Notes: a model not told the origin generated them from the letters alone. A DNA stretch of 64,000 bases from Klebsiella electrica (GCF_006711645.1 NZ_CP041247.1:2356001-2420000); one strand, 5' to 3'; shown: positions 9,665 to 18,258, counted from the stretch's first letter. Program-made: numbers and translations.

Positions 9665-10087
9665 ATGAAAAAGAAACTAATGATTGCTGCTTTGTCCCTG
9701 TTATCTTTTACGGTCAGCGCGGAAGGCAATCCTTACCTTTTTGATTTTGTACAAGGCAAGGAAACAGGACGGGCCTATAAGAGCCTTATTGCTAAACACA
9801 GCCTTCCATCCTGGGTTAAAGAGGGGGGAACGAGCACCCCGGCAAATGAAATAACCATCGCCGGGCGCAAATACCTTGCCTTATCCGGCTGTAAACCGCA
9901 CAACTGCCCGGCGCAATCAATAGCCGTCCTTTATTCTTTGGATAAAGGTGATATTCACGGCGTTTTTTCTGAATATGATCTTGCATCTGAGCAACAAAAA
10001 CTCACCTGGTTGAACCTTGACCCGACAGGTTCTGATGTGATGCGAAATATTTTATTCGCGCGGTTGCATGGTGATGTCTCAAACTGA
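9665..10087 (+). CDS. Ivy-family periplasmic C-type lysozyme inhibitor
   Basis: Ivy proteins block host C-type lysozyme in the periplasm by inserting a disulfide-closed loop into its active site. A signal peptide with cleavage after about residue 19 (SFTVSA) is clear. The inhibitory loop CKPHxC is present as CKPHNC at residues 76-81, with His79 at the key position; Asn replaces the Asp of E. coli Ivy. At 140 residues it is slightly shorter than E. coli Ivy. A GAGGG ribosome site precedes the ATG, and a terminator follows at 10104. E. coli K-12 has ivy elsewhere, so this is a separate locus; it may be a second copy in this genome. Confidence 0.88.
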   Translation: MKKKLMIAALSLLSFTVSAEGNPYLFDFVQGKETGRAYKSLIAKHSLPSWVKEGGTSTPANEITIAGRKYLALSGCKPHNCPAQSIAVLYSLDKGDIHGVFSEYDLASEQQKLTWLNLDPTGSDVMRNILFARLHGDVSN

Positions 10088-10103
10088 GCATGGCACATCA
10101 TTT

Positions 10104-10126
10104 AAGCCGTCTCCGGACGGCTTTTG
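10104..10126 (+). terminator. Rho-independent terminator after the Ivy-like gene
   Basis: An 8-bp stem AAGCCGTC/GACGGCTT with loop TCCG is followed by a short T-run on the plus strand, 17 bp past the stop codon. Confidence 0.8.
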
Positions 10127-10156
10127 TTGCCATCCCTTGCCTGACGACAATTTAAG

Positions 10157-10846
10157 ATGAAAGTGATTCCCCTGGACTGTGTGTATCAATCAACGAACGA
10201 CAAAACTCTGGCGGTCTGGCGAGAAAACAAAGGGATCGGTAGCATTCGCGATACGCCGGACTATGACCCAACAAAACTGGCGCTTGCGACGGGCATACAG
10301 CCTACGATGCCGTCGCAAATCCAACAACTTTTCCGTGAACTCCGCGAGTTGGTGCGCGATGACGCGCTGGCGGACAGGCTGCCTGAGGCATGTTTTCACT
10401 TTACCTTTTTGCCGTTGACGCTGCCGCTGTACGCCGAAAACGAGCCCCTTCCTGAAAAGATTGCCCGGCTACATACCCTGTGGGCGAACTATCAGGGCCA
10501 GCGTATTACCGTCAGAGATTTGCGTTTAGTTGCTCTTCCTGGCCAGCTATTGCTTGCCGGGATCCCCAACGAGGAGGCCGTGGCGATGCGCCACGCTTTT
10601 TGCCAGAAGGTTCTGCTATCGCCCTGGAAAGACGAACTGCTTTCCAGGCACGCCAGCACACCGCTTCCGGCGCCTTTCTGGCACTGTACGCTGCTGCGCT
10701 ACAGGGCCCGTTTTCTGCCTGAATTGTTGCGGCGCTACTTTCAGCAGAATCAGGCGCTTCGCTTTGGTGCGGTTTGCGGAGAACTCAAACTGGCCAGGGT
10801 GAACTATAACTGGGCCCGCTGTGACGCTGTTAACCTCCAGAGGTAG
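10157..10846 (+). CDS. 2H-phosphoesterase-like protein
   Basis: The 229-residue product is not a named gene to me. It contains two H-x-T motifs, HFT at residues 81-83 and HCT at 176-178, each in a hydrophobic beta-strand-like setting (CFHFTFLPL and FWHCTLLRY). Two such motifs about 95 residues apart are the signature of the 2H superfamily, which includes RNA ligase/cyclic phosphodiesterase enzymes. A cytoplasmic phosphodiesterase of unknown substrate is therefore likely. There is no signal peptide. It stands alone, behind the terminator of the Ivy-like gene. The catalytic assignment is inference from the paired motifs. Confidence 0.7.
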   Translation: MKVIPLDCVYQSTNDKTLAVWRENKGIGSIRDTPDYDPTKLALATGIQPTMPSQIQQLFRELRELVRDDALADRLPEACFHFTFLPLTLPLYAENEPLPEKIARLHTLWANYQGQRITVRDLRLVALPGQLLLAGIPNEEAVAMRHAFCQKVLLSPWKDELLSRHASTPLPAPFWHCTLLRYRARFLPELLRRYFQQNQALRFGAVCGELKLARVNYNWARCDAVNLQR

Positions 10847-11047
10847 GCGCCATCCCGGCGCGCAGATCGCCATGTTGAACATATAGTCGCCGATCGGATT
10901 TTTGGTCGCGCTGCCAGGAGAATCACCTGGCGCTAATTGATCGCCGCCAGTACGAATGCCATATTCGGCATTATCATTTTTAAACAGTGACTTAAACCAT
11001 TTAATCGGCGCTCCGGCGACAGAAAAATTCTCCCTCTCTTCTGCCAT
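10616..11047 (-). CDS. Possible small gene or gene remnant antisense to the 2H gene
   Basis: An open frame begins at 11047 and reads MAEERENFSVAGAPIKWFKS. Its first 66 codons (11047 to about 10850) have ordinary enterobacterial codon choice and lie in otherwise empty DNA. The remainder runs antisense through the 3' end of the 2H gene and has an Arg/Pro/Gln-rich, shadow-like composition. This suggests either a truncated remnant whose true 3' end was lost, or chance. No family was recognised and no strong ribosome site is visible. Confidence 0.25.
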   Translation of the reverse strand: MAEERENFSVAGAPIKWFKSLFKNDNAEYGIRTGGDQLAPGDSPGSATKNPIGDYMFNMAICAPGWRLPLEVNSVTAGPVIVHPGQFEFSANRTKAKRLILLKVAPQQFRQKTGPVAQQRTVPERRRKRCAGVPGKQFVFPGR

Positions 11048-11178
11048 GATCCAGGCTCATAGCCAATCGCTATAAATCATAGTGAATCAGTCTTTAATAT
11101 CGCCAATGATATTTCCTATAGTCTCAGGCGCTACTTTTCCTGCCATGAGCGGCAGGCTATTTTAAAAAGGACTCTGGG

Positions 11179-11997
11179 ATGATGTTATTTACGCTGAAGA
11201 AGTTTGCTGTTCCATTGCTTATCGCCAGCACTGCGCTGCTTGCCGCCTGTGGCCCCGCCGGGCAGGACCCGAATCATATAAAAGTCGGTATCAGCGCGGG
11301 GATCGATCAGCAGGTCTGGGCGGTGGCGCAGAAGGTGGCGAAAGAGAAGTATAATCTTGATGTCGAAGTGGTCACCTTTAACGATTTCGTTTTGCCCAAT
11401 GAAGCGCTGAATAATGGCGATCTGGACATCAACGCTTTCCAGCATAAACCGTACCTGGATAAACAGATCGAGGAGCGCGGCTATAAGCTGGTTGAGGTAG
11501 GCAAGACATTCGTCTATCCGATTGCCGCCTACTCGAAGAAAATACGCACCATCGATGAGCTGCCTGAAGGCGCTCAGGTGGCGGTGCCAAACGATCCGAC
11601 CAACCTCGGACGTTCGCTGCTTTTGTTGCAAAAACAGGGGCTGATTACCCTGAAAGAGGGGGTCGGTCTGCTGCCGACGTCGTTAGATATTGTGAATAAC
11701 CCGAAGAAGCTGAAAATCGTCGAGATCGAGGCGCCGCAGTTGACCCGCGCACTTGACGATCGGCAAATTGCGCTTGCGGTGATTAATACCACCTTTTCCA
11801 GCCAGGTGGGGCTCTCACCGACCCGCAACGGGCTGTTTGTCGAAGATAAACATTCACCCTACGTTAATATTTTCGCCAGTCGGGTCGATAACCAGGACAG
11901 CGCAAAGGTGAAAAATCTGGTGCAAGCGTATCACAGCGATGAAGTTGCCGCCGCCGCAGCGGAGCTGTACAAAGGCGACGCGGTAAAAGGCTGGTAA
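11179..11997 (+). CDS. NlpA/MetQ-family substrate-binding lipoprotein
   Basis: This is a membrane-anchored binding protein of the methionine-type ABC importer family. The signal ends in the lipobox LLAAC with the lipidated Cys at residue 24, followed by GPAGQD. The family core HIKVGISAG, NDFVLPNEALNNGDLDINAFQHKPYL, VPNDPTNLGRSLLLLQ and the C-terminal KGW is complete in 272 residues. No ATP-binding or permease gene is nearby, so it is either an orphan like E. coli NlpA or serves a distant MetNI. Ligand unknown; methionine or a related amino acid is plausible. Two adjacent ATGs compete as start, with AAGGA upstream. Confidence 0.88.
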   Translation: MMLFTLKKFAVPLLIASTALLAACGPAGQDPNHIKVGISAGIDQQVWAVAQKVAKEKYNLDVEVVTFNDFVLPNEALNNGDLDINAFQHKPYLDKQIEERGYKLVEVGKTFVYPIAAYSKKIRTIDELPEGAQVAVPNDPTNLGRSLLLLQKQGLITLKEGVGLLPTSLDIVNNPKKLKIVEIEAPQLTRALDDRQIALAVINTTFSSQVGLSPTRNGLFVEDKHSPYVNIFASRVDNQDSAKVKNLVQAYHSDEVAAAAAELYKGDAVKGW

Positions 11998-12008
11998 TCT
12001 GGGTTGCA

Positions 12009-12042
12009 GCAGGCCGGTGGCGGGAGCACGTCACCGGCCTGC
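12009..12042. terminator. Bidirectional hairpin between the NlpA-like gene and yedF
   Basis: An 11-bp perfect stem GCAGGCCGGTG/CACCGGCCTGC with a 12-base loop sits in the 55-bp gap of two converging genes. No strong T-run follows on either side, but position supports a shared transcription stop. Confidence 0.6.
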
Positions 12043-12052
12043 ACGCCGGGCA

Positions 12053-12286
12053 TTACTTCTGGATCAGATAGCGGATAGTGGGCCCGTCTTGTTGAATATC
12101 CAGCACCGTATACCCGTAGTTGCGGGCATCCTGCGGAATGTTATTAATCGACTGCGGACAATCGCTGACCACTTCGAGAATTTCCCCTTTTTTGAGCGAA
12201 GGCATCGCTTCCAGGGTGGCGACGGCCGGATAGGGGCAGGGTTCGCCTACCATATCGAGACGATAATCGGGAACGATAGTTTTCAT
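12053..12286 (-). CDS. yedF: YedF, TusA/SirA-like sulfur-carrier protein
   Basis: YedF belongs to the TusA-like family; the family cysteine is Cys17 in GEPCPYPAV. Such proteins carry persulfide or, in YedE partners, possibly selenium. The product has 77 residues, as in E. coli. Its ATG overlaps the stop of yedE (ATGA, 12283-12286), so the two are translationally coupled. In E. coli the pair sits elsewhere on the chromosome. The exact cargo is inferred. Confidence 0.92.
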   Translation of the reverse strand: MKTIVPDYRLDMVGEPCPYPAVATLEAMPSLKKGEILEVVSDCPQSINNIPQDARNYGYTVLDIQQDGPTIRYLIQK

Positions 12287-13494
12287 GCGGTTTCCTTAAT
12301 ATTGGCCATCGCGGCGGATTTCTGGCGGAAAAAACGTTTCTCCCAGGCAATGACCAGCATCAATGCGATGAATAACAGCAGATAGGTCACCAGCAGGCCG
12401 CCAAAAGGCCCGAAGGTGGCGAGCAGATTGACTTTATCCCAGCTGGTGGCCAGCGTTGGTGACAAATCATCCCAGAAATAGGCCAGGATCGTCGAACCAA
12501 TGACGTTGCCCAGCCCGACCCACCAGTAGTGGACCTGACCTTCAACGGCGCGATACATCCAGCCGGTTTCGCAGCCGCCGGCCAGTACAATACCGAAACC
12601 AAACAGCAGACCGCCGATGACCGCGTTCGGGCCAGCCCACATGATTTTGGGCTCCATGCCCAGCTGCACATAGCTGAAAATGCCAATCGCGCTCGCCGCC
12701 ATCCCGAAGATAATCGCTTTAGCCATATAGGTGCGTCCGGTAATCCACATATCGCGGAATGCCGAAGTAAAGCAGATCTGCGCACGCTCAATCAGCAGGC
12801 CAAAACCCACCCCGAACAGCATCGCCAGCCCGAGCTTAGGCTGATCGAGAGCCGTCAGTAATCCCCAGGCGATCATGGCGAAGAACACCAGCATACCGGC
12901 GCGAAAACGACGCCGCGCCTGCGCCGGTTTTTGCGTTAGCGGCGAGGCCGCCGATACTTTCTGGATCCTGACCGGAATACGGAACAGGGGCAGCAGCGTA
13001 AAGCGCGCGCCAAACCAGCTCCCGATAGCCGTCGCGATGGCAAAAAACCAGGCGTGGAGAGAGAACTGAGGAATACCGGTAAAAAAGGCCGCCAGGTTGC
13101 AACCCATCGCCAGGCGTGCGCCGAAACCGGCAATGATCCCGCCCGCCACGGCCTGAATGATCCGGATCCGGCTGCGCGGCAGGCGGAGTTTGACATTGTT
13201 GGCCCACAGCGCGGCGGCGAAACAGCCGCCAAACATGCCGATAATCATCATGCCATCAATGCGGGTTAACGGCGTTCCCTCAAGATGAATCAGCCTGAAA
13301 TAACCCCATTGCTCGGTATGAACGCCGGCAAGTTGCAATAACTGCCCGCCCCAGCGGGTAAATTCCCCGGTCACGGCCCAGAACGTGCCGGTAATACCGA
13401 AATAGTAGGTGGAGAGAATACCGGCGGCGATAACCGCGGGGGCCGGTGCCCAGAACTTAATCAGGTAGGCCTGTTTGAACTGTTGCCAAGTCAT
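12283..13494 (-). CDS. yedE: YedE, YeeE/YedE-family selenium/sulfur transport membrane protein
   Basis: YedE is a polytopic inner-membrane protein of the YeeE/YedE (thiosulfate/selenium-related) transporter family. The sequence shows about ten hydrophobic segments and conserved cysteines in MGCNLAAF and AGGCETGWMY, which may relay sulfur or selenium species. The start at 13494 (MTWQQFKQAYLIKFWAP, 403 residues) follows E. coli; a longer frame adds 29 unrelated residues. It is co-transcribed with yedF through a 4-bp overlap. Confidence 0.92.
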   Translation of the reverse strand: MTWQQFKQAYLIKFWAPAPAVIAAGILSTYYFGITGTFWAVTGEFTRWGGQLLQLAGVHTEQWGYFRLIHLEGTPLTRIDGMMIIGMFGGCFAAALWANNVKLRLPRSRIRIIQAVAGGIIAGFGARLAMGCNLAAFFTGIPQFSLHAWFFAIATAIGSWFGARFTLLPLFRIPVRIQKVSAASPLTQKPAQARRRFRAGMLVFFAMIAWGLLTALDQPKLGLAMLFGVGFGLLIERAQICFTSAFRDMWITGRTYMAKAIIFGMAASAIGIFSYVQLGMEPKIMWAGPNAVIGGLLFGFGIVLAGGCETGWMYRAVEGQVHYWWVGLGNVIGSTILAYFWDDLSPTLATSWDKVNLLATFGPFGGLLVTYLLLFIALMLVIAWEKRFFRQKSAAMANIKETA

Positions 13495-13680
13495 GAAAGA
13501 TGCCTCTGAACTCAGAAGGTAAATCACCCCAGGCGGGGTCAAAGAAGGCGGGATAATACGCCGCTTATAACGACAAAACACTCGATGGGATCAAAATGAA
13601 TCGATCCGCCAACAAAATAAAGGTCACCGCGGCGGCCTTTATCCTTTTCAGCAGGGCGATGACTCTACGTCGGGAGGCAA

Positions 13681-13884
13681 TTAATGAAAGCCCAGCCGAA
13701 TAAGGTTCACTGGGCAATATAACCCTTCGCCGCCGTCTATTTCCACGCAGTCAGCGCGGCGTAATTGGTCCGTCGTTTTACCTTCGCCGTGGATAGCCTT
13801 AATGACGCCCGTCACGCCATTTCCTGCCACCATAACCCTGCTGCCTGTTGAGATAGCGTTACGGTTACGATCGTAAGTTTTCAT
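13681..13884 (-). CDS. Small conserved-looking protein, possible SH3/KOW-like fold
   Basis: The 67-residue product MKTYDRNRNAISTGSRVMVA... is not a gene I can name. Its pattern of short hydrophobic strands separated by glycines (GSRVMVAGNGVTGVIKAIHGEG) resembles small beta-barrel SH3/KOW-like domains. The ATG has a near-perfect ribosome site (GAGGAGG, eight bases upstream), which strongly supports expression. An imperfect hairpin around 13615-13645 with a T-rich end may terminate it. Function unknown. Confidence 0.7.
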   Translation of the reverse strand: MKTYDRNRNAISTGSRVMVAGNGVTGVIKAIHGEGKTTDQLRRADCVEIDGGEGLYCPVNLIRLGFH

Positions 13885-14266
13885 GGTTTCCTCCTCTTAT
13901 CAAGTCGCTGAACGGGCCACATCGTTAAATAAGCTCACGCCGGAAAATGCGATGCCGATAGCGAATAAAAAGATAAAAAAAAGAACCGTTTTTTTACTGT
14001 TCTTTTGCTAAATCTTTGACCGGACGATTCGCGGGCCAGGGCCCGGCGCAACGCGTAGTGAGCTGCTGTTATCGCTCATCAGGAGCCTTCCTCTCAACCT
14101 CAGACAGGATAAAATGTTACGGGTGACCGCGCTGAAATGATAAAACACAGATTTCAGTCAGGTTGCCGTTTGATGAACAAATCATTAACCTTGCCAGGCT
14201 CTGAAAAATAGCGAAAGATGACTTTATTCGGGTCAGAACAGTATGCAATAAAATCCTGAGGGATAT
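13885..14266. other. 382-bp intergenic region, no gene seen
   Basis: This is the divergent region between the small protein gene and the CorA-type transporter gene. It contains A- and T-rich runs near 13965-14010 with a weak AAAAGAAC/GTTCTTTT inverted repeat. No ORF with a ribosome site and no known RNA motif was recognised. Confidence 0.5.
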
Positions 14267-15295
14267 ATGAGTCAAGATGTCACAGGAAAGATGTTAAAGC
14301 CCGATTTTGATATGGAAGTCTCCGGGTTGGTGTACGGTTTTATTTTTCGGGAAGGGCATCAGCCGCTGCAAATCACCTCTCAGCAAGTGTGTTCCCGCTT
14401 TCACGAGCTGGACGGCGAAAATGATTTCGTCTGGCTGCATCTCAATCTCAACCACGCAACCGCCGAGAAGTGGCTGCTGACTCATTTCCCGGTTGCCGAT
14501 TTTTTCTTTGAAGAGATCCGCGACGGCTCTCATACCACCCGCATTGAGCGGCAGGGCGACAATTTGTTTGCCGTGCTGAACGACGTCATTTTTCATCCCA
14601 AAGAGACCACCGCAGAAACCTCGACGCTGTGGCTGTACTGCAGTCAGAAGCTAGTGGTGACCGCGCGCTATAAACCGCTGCGCTTTATTGAATGGATGCT
14701 GCCGCGGCTGGCGACATTAAACGTGACCTCTTCCACCGCGCTGCTGGCCTTTCTGCTTGAAGAGCAGGAGGAAGTGCTGGAACAGGTAGTGCGCCAGGCA
14801 AGTCGCCACGTCGATGACATCGAAGAGCGGTTGCTCACCAACCATGTCCAGCGCAACCGTGCCGACCTGGCGCGCCTGCGGCGGATGCTCCTGCGCTTTC
14901 AGCGGCTGTTGGCCCCGGAACCGGCGGCGATGTTTCGACTCCTCAACCGTCCGCCGGCGTGGATCGACCGCTCCGTGGTTCAGGAGTTTCGCCAGTTCAC
15001 CGAGGAGTTTACCGTAGTGCTCAACGATCTCTCCGGGCTGACCGAGCGTATCAGCCTGCTGCAGGAAGAGATCAGCGCCCGGCAAATGGAAAAAAGCAAC
15101 CGCACGCTATATACCTTGACGGTCATTACCGTGCTGGCGCTACCTATCAATATTGTGGCGGGGTTCTTCGGCATGAACGTCGGGGGGATCCCGCTGTCGA
15201 CCAACCATCACGGGTTTATTCTGCTGGTGCTGCTGGTCGGCGGATTTACCCTTGGGGCCGGATATCTGGCCTTTCGGCGACGGGACGATTTGTGA
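14267..15295 (+). CDS. CorA/ZntB-family divalent metal transporter
   Basis: Members of this family are pentameric inner-membrane metal channels or transporters (Mg2+, Zn2+ and others). The 342-residue protein has a cytoplasmic N-terminal domain, a long helical region (about 160-280) and two C-terminal membrane helices (about 283-301 and 315-335). The signature Gly-Met-Asn is at residues 302-304, followed by VGGIP as in ZntB. Identity to E. coli ZntB looks low outside this region, so it is a relative rather than a clear orthologue. Zinc is the likeliest ion by the GMNxGGIP context, but this is inference. Confidence 0.8.
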   Translation: MSQDVTGKMLKPDFDMEVSGLVYGFIFREGHQPLQITSQQVCSRFHELDGENDFVWLHLNLNHATAEKWLLTHFPVADFFFEEIRDGSHTTRIERQGDNLFAVLNDVIFHPKETTAETSTLWLYCSQKLVVTARYKPLRFIEWMLPRLATLNVTSSTALLAFLLEEQEEVLEQVVRQASRHVDDIEERLLTNHVQRNRADLARLRRMLLRFQRLLAPEPAAMFRLLNRPPAWIDRSVVQEFRQFTEEFTVVLNDLSGLTERISLLQEEISARQMEKSNRTLYTLTVITVLALPINIVAGFFGMNVGGIPLSTNHHGFILLVLLVGGFTLGAGYLAFRRRDDL

Positions 15296-15319
15296 GTCGG
15301 GGGCCCCGTTCGGGCTGTG

Positions 15320-15342
15320 CCGGCGGCGTTTAACACCGCCGG
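15320..15342. terminator. GC-rich hairpin between the CorA-like gene and malY
   Basis: CCGGCGG at 15320-15326 pairs with CCGCCGG at 15336-15342 in the gap between two converging genes. No T-run is present. Assigned only by position and structure. Confidence 0.4.
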
Positions 15343-15367
15343 GGCTGTGCGGAACGCCGCGGCGCAG

Positions 15368-16540
15368 CTACGTTAAATCGCGCAGTGCGGCAAGCAATCC
15401 GTTGACGCCTCTTTCCAGCTTCTCCCGGGGGCAGCCGGCATTGAGGCGCGCAAAACCGACGCCGGCTTCGCCGTAGGTATACCCGGGCATTATGGCGACC
15501 TTCTGCACCTCGATGAGCGCTTTTTGCAGCGCGCGGTCGTCCACGCCGAGCGGGCGCAGATCGATCCAGGCGAGATAGGTGGCCTGCGGCGGTTGCCAGT
15601 TCAGCTGCGGGAAGGCCTGATTGAGCGCCTGAGCAAGATAGCGCATGTTGTCCTGCAAATAGGCCCGAAGCGCGTCAAGCCACGGGGCGCCTTCACGGTA
15701 GGCGGCAATATGGGCGACCAGCGCCGGTACCGAGGGCGATGAGAGTCCATCGCGCCCCTTCAGCGCCGTCAGATAAGCTTCGCGGGATGCGACATCATCA
15801 ATCAGGCCGTAAGCGCCGGTAAACGCGGGAATATTGAAGCTTTTTGAGCCGGAAGTGAACAACGCCCACGGCCCGCGAGCGACATCGCACCACGGCGTAT
15901 GACGATGTGCGCCCCAGACCATATCCATATGAATCTCATCGCTGATGACCTTCACGCCGTGCTTTTCGCACAGCATCGCCATGGTCTCCAGCTCCTCACG
16001 GCGCCACACTTTTCCGGTCGGGTTATGCGGGCTGCACAGCAGCAGCAGCGTGTTGCGCGGCTCCGCCAGCGTGCGTTCAAGCTGCGCCATATCGCAATGC
16101 CACTGGTTATCCCGATAGCTCAGCGGGACCGGCGCAACGCGACGCCGGTTTCCTGCGATGGTGTTATAAAAAGCATCGTAGGCTGGCGTATGGACAACCA
16201 CGCCGTCGCCTTCGTCAGACCACTGGCGAATCATCTCTGCCACCATGTAAATGACCGACGGGCCATAGACGATCGCATCGCGACTCACGGGGGAGTGAAA
16301 ACGGCTGGCGTACCAGTGGGCGACCGCGCCAAGAAACTCATCGTTTTTCCAGCGGCTGTAGCCGAATACGCCGTGCGCCAGGCGCTTGCTGACGGCATCA
16401 AGAATGCAGGGGGCGGTGGCGAAATCCATATCGGAGATAGTAAAGGGGAGCAGGTCGGCGGCGCCGAAGCGATCGGCTACATAGTCCCATTGCGTACACC
16501 AGGTGCCGTGGCGATCGACAGGCGTTGCAAAATCAAACAT
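15368..16540 (-). CDS. malY: MalY, PLP-dependent cystathionine beta-lyase and MalT modulator
   Basis: MalY is a fold-type I pyridoxal-phosphate enzyme with beta C-S lyase activity; in E. coli it also binds and holds down the maltose activator MalT. The Schiff-base lysine is Lys233 in TSGSKSFN, and Asp201 (SDEIHMD) is the ring-nitrogen partner. The start at 16540 gives 390 residues as in E. coli, with AAGGAAG upstream; the longer frame adds six residues. It is the second gene of the malXY operon, 49 bp after malX. Confidence 0.95.
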   Translation of the reverse strand: MFDFATPVDRHGTWCTQWDYVADRFGAADLLPFTISDMDFATAPCILDAVSKRLAHGVFGYSRWKNDEFLGAVAHWYASRFHSPVSRDAIVYGPSVIYMVAEMIRQWSDEGDGVVVHTPAYDAFYNTIAGNRRRVAPVPLSYRDNQWHCDMAQLERTLAEPRNTLLLLCSPHNPTGKVWRREELETMAMLCEKHGVKVISDEIHMDMVWGAHRHTPWCDVARGPWALFTSGSKSFNIPAFTGAYGLIDDVASREAYLTALKGRDGLSSPSVPALVAHIAAYREGAPWLDALRAYLQDNMRYLAQALNQAFPQLNWQPPQATYLAWIDLRPLGVDDRALQKALIEVQKVAIMPGYTYGEAGVGFARLNAGCPREKLERGVNGLLAALRDLT

Positions 16541-16559
16541 TGACACTTCCTTCATCAAA

Positions 16560-16583
16560 GCCCCCTCCGGGTCAGGAGGGGGC
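16560..16583 (-). terminator. Intercistronic hairpin between malX and malY
   Basis: A perfect 9-bp stem GCCCCCTCC/GGAGGGGGC with a six-base loop lies between the malX stop and the malY ribosome site. On the minus strand it is followed by only three T residues. It probably attenuates read-through or stabilises malX mRNA rather than fully terminating. Confidence 0.55.
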
Positions 16584-16589
16584 GGACGT

Positions 16590-18182
16590 TTATGCCTGGA
16601 CGGTATTCATCAGGACGGCCATTTCATCTTTCACCGACTGAACCTGAGGGCCGATAACGACCTGCAGGTTATGCTGATTCAACTGCACCACGCCGATGGC
16701 GCGGTTGGCTTTCAGCGCGGCGCTATCCACTTTGCTCATGTCGTGTACCGACAGACGCAGGCGGGTAATGCAGTTATCGAGGGAGACGATATTATCGGCC
16801 CCGCCGAGCGCGGCCAGAATTGCCGGTACGTTGTAACCGGATTTCCCGCTGACGCCGGCCACGGCTTTGTCAAAGGCGGTCTGGGTGTCGATATCGCGGC
16901 CCGGCGTTTTCAGGTTGAAGCGGGTGATGGCGAAACGGAAGATGCCGTAATACACCGCAAACCAGATAGCGGCAACCACCGGCACCAGATACCATTTGGT
17001 TGACAGACCGTGCAGGATGCCAAAGACCACGAAGTCAATGATATTCCCGTCGGTGTTGCCGATAGTGACGCCCAGCACCGCCATAATGGTGAAGCCGAGG
17101 CCGGTCAGCAGAGCGTGAATAACATACAGAACCGGGGCGACGAACAGGAACAGGAACTCCAGCGGTTCAGTGGTGCCGCCGACAACGCAGGCGATCACGC
17201 CGGAGATCAGCAGACCTTTAATTTTATGACGGTTTTCCGGACGCGCGCAGTGATACATTGCCAGCGCCGCACCTGGCAGGCCGCCGAGGAATGCCGGCAT
17301 TTTACCCTGCGACAGGAAGCGGGTGGCGCTTTCTGAGAAGCCGTGGGTTTCCGGGCAGCTCAGCTGCGCCTGGAAGATAGTCAGCGCGCCGCTGACGGTA
17401 TGACCGCACACATCCATGGTCCCGCCCGCTTCGGTAAAGCGAATCAGCGCCACCAGAATATGGTGCAGGCCGAACGGCAGCAGTAAACGTTCGCCGGTAC
17501 CGAAGATCATCGGTCCAAAGTCGCCGGCGCTGTTAATCACGTGGCCGAGCGCGTTGATCCCCATGGCAAAGACCGGCCAGACGAGGGGGATAACCAGGCC
17601 GACCAGCCCGAGCACCACGGTGGTGATAATCGGCACAAAACGCGTACCGCCAAAGAAGGCCAATGCGTCGGGCAGGCGGATATTATGAAAACGCTCGTGC
17701 AGCATCCAGACAATGATCCCGGCGATCACCGCCCCAAGGATCCCGGTATCGATCGACTGGATACCGATGATGTTCTGGATATTGTTGGCTTTCAGCACCG
17801 CGGCATCGGTCGTGGGCAGGATCCCTTTCGCGGTGAGCCAGAAGTTCACCGCCAGGTTCATGACCGCATAGCCGACGAAGCCGGCGAAGGCCGCCACGCC
17901 TTTATTTTCGCGCGCCAGCCCCAGCGGAATCGCAATACAGAACATCACCGGCAGGAAGCTAAAGGCGAAGGAGCCGACTTTGCTCATCCAGACAAACACG
18001 GCCTGCAGCAGCGGAATATCGAGCCATGGCAGCAGGGTGAGTACATCGTGGCTGCTTAAAGAGCTGCCGATCCCCAGCATGATCCCGCAAAAAGAAAGCA
18101 ATGCCACGGGCAACATAAACGTCTTTCCTAACTGCTGGAAAAACTCCCACAAGGTAATTTTTGGTGTCGTTTTTGCCGTCAT
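16590..18182 (-). CDS. malX: MalX, PTS EIICB permease (maltose/glucose type)
   Basis: MalX is a phosphotransferase-system permease; the E. coli protein can transport glucose and maltose, though its natural substrate is uncertain. The EIIC membrane domain fills about residues 1-400, with the conserved GGTTEPLEFLFLFVAPVLY loop. The EIIB domain follows, with the phosphorylated Cys471 in DNCITRLRLSV. The start at 18182 (MTAKTTPKITLWEFFQQ) gives 530 residues, the E. coli length. It is transcribed divergently from malI across the MalI operators. Confidence 0.95.
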   Translation of the reverse strand: MTAKTTPKITLWEFFQQLGKTFMLPVALLSFCGIMLGIGSSLSSHDVLTLLPWLDIPLLQAVFVWMSKVGSFAFSFLPVMFCIAIPLGLARENKGVAAFAGFVGYAVMNLAVNFWLTAKGILPTTDAAVLKANNIQNIIGIQSIDTGILGAVIAGIIVWMLHERFHNIRLPDALAFFGGTRFVPIITTVVLGLVGLVIPLVWPVFAMGINALGHVINSAGDFGPMIFGTGERLLLPFGLHHILVALIRFTEAGGTMDVCGHTVSGALTIFQAQLSCPETHGFSESATRFLSQGKMPAFLGGLPGAALAMYHCARPENRHKIKGLLISGVIACVVGGTTEPLEFLFLFVAPVLYVIHALLTGLGFTIMAVLGVTIGNTDGNIIDFVVFGILHGLSTKWYLVPVVAAIWFAVYYGIFRFAITRFNLKTPGRDIDTQTAFDKAVAGVSGKSGYNVPAILAALGGADNIVSLDNCITRLRLSVHDMSKVDSAALKANRAIGVVQLNQHNLQVVIGPQVQSVKDEMAVLMNTVQA

Positions 18183-18233
18183 TAACACGAATCCTGATTT
18201 TTCAGTGGTGGGTAGGGTATAACGCTACGGCAA

Positions 18234-18249
18234 GATAAAACGTTTTATC
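18234..18249. promoter_or_regulatory. MalI operator 1 (malX side)
   Basis: GATAAAACGTTTTATC is a perfect 16-bp palindrome, 52 bp before the malX start codon. The same sequence is the known MalI target in E. coli, and an identical copy lies 79 bp away beside malI. LacI-family binding at both sites would repress both divergent promoters. Confidence 0.9.
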
Positions 18250-18258
18250 ACTTTTTAG

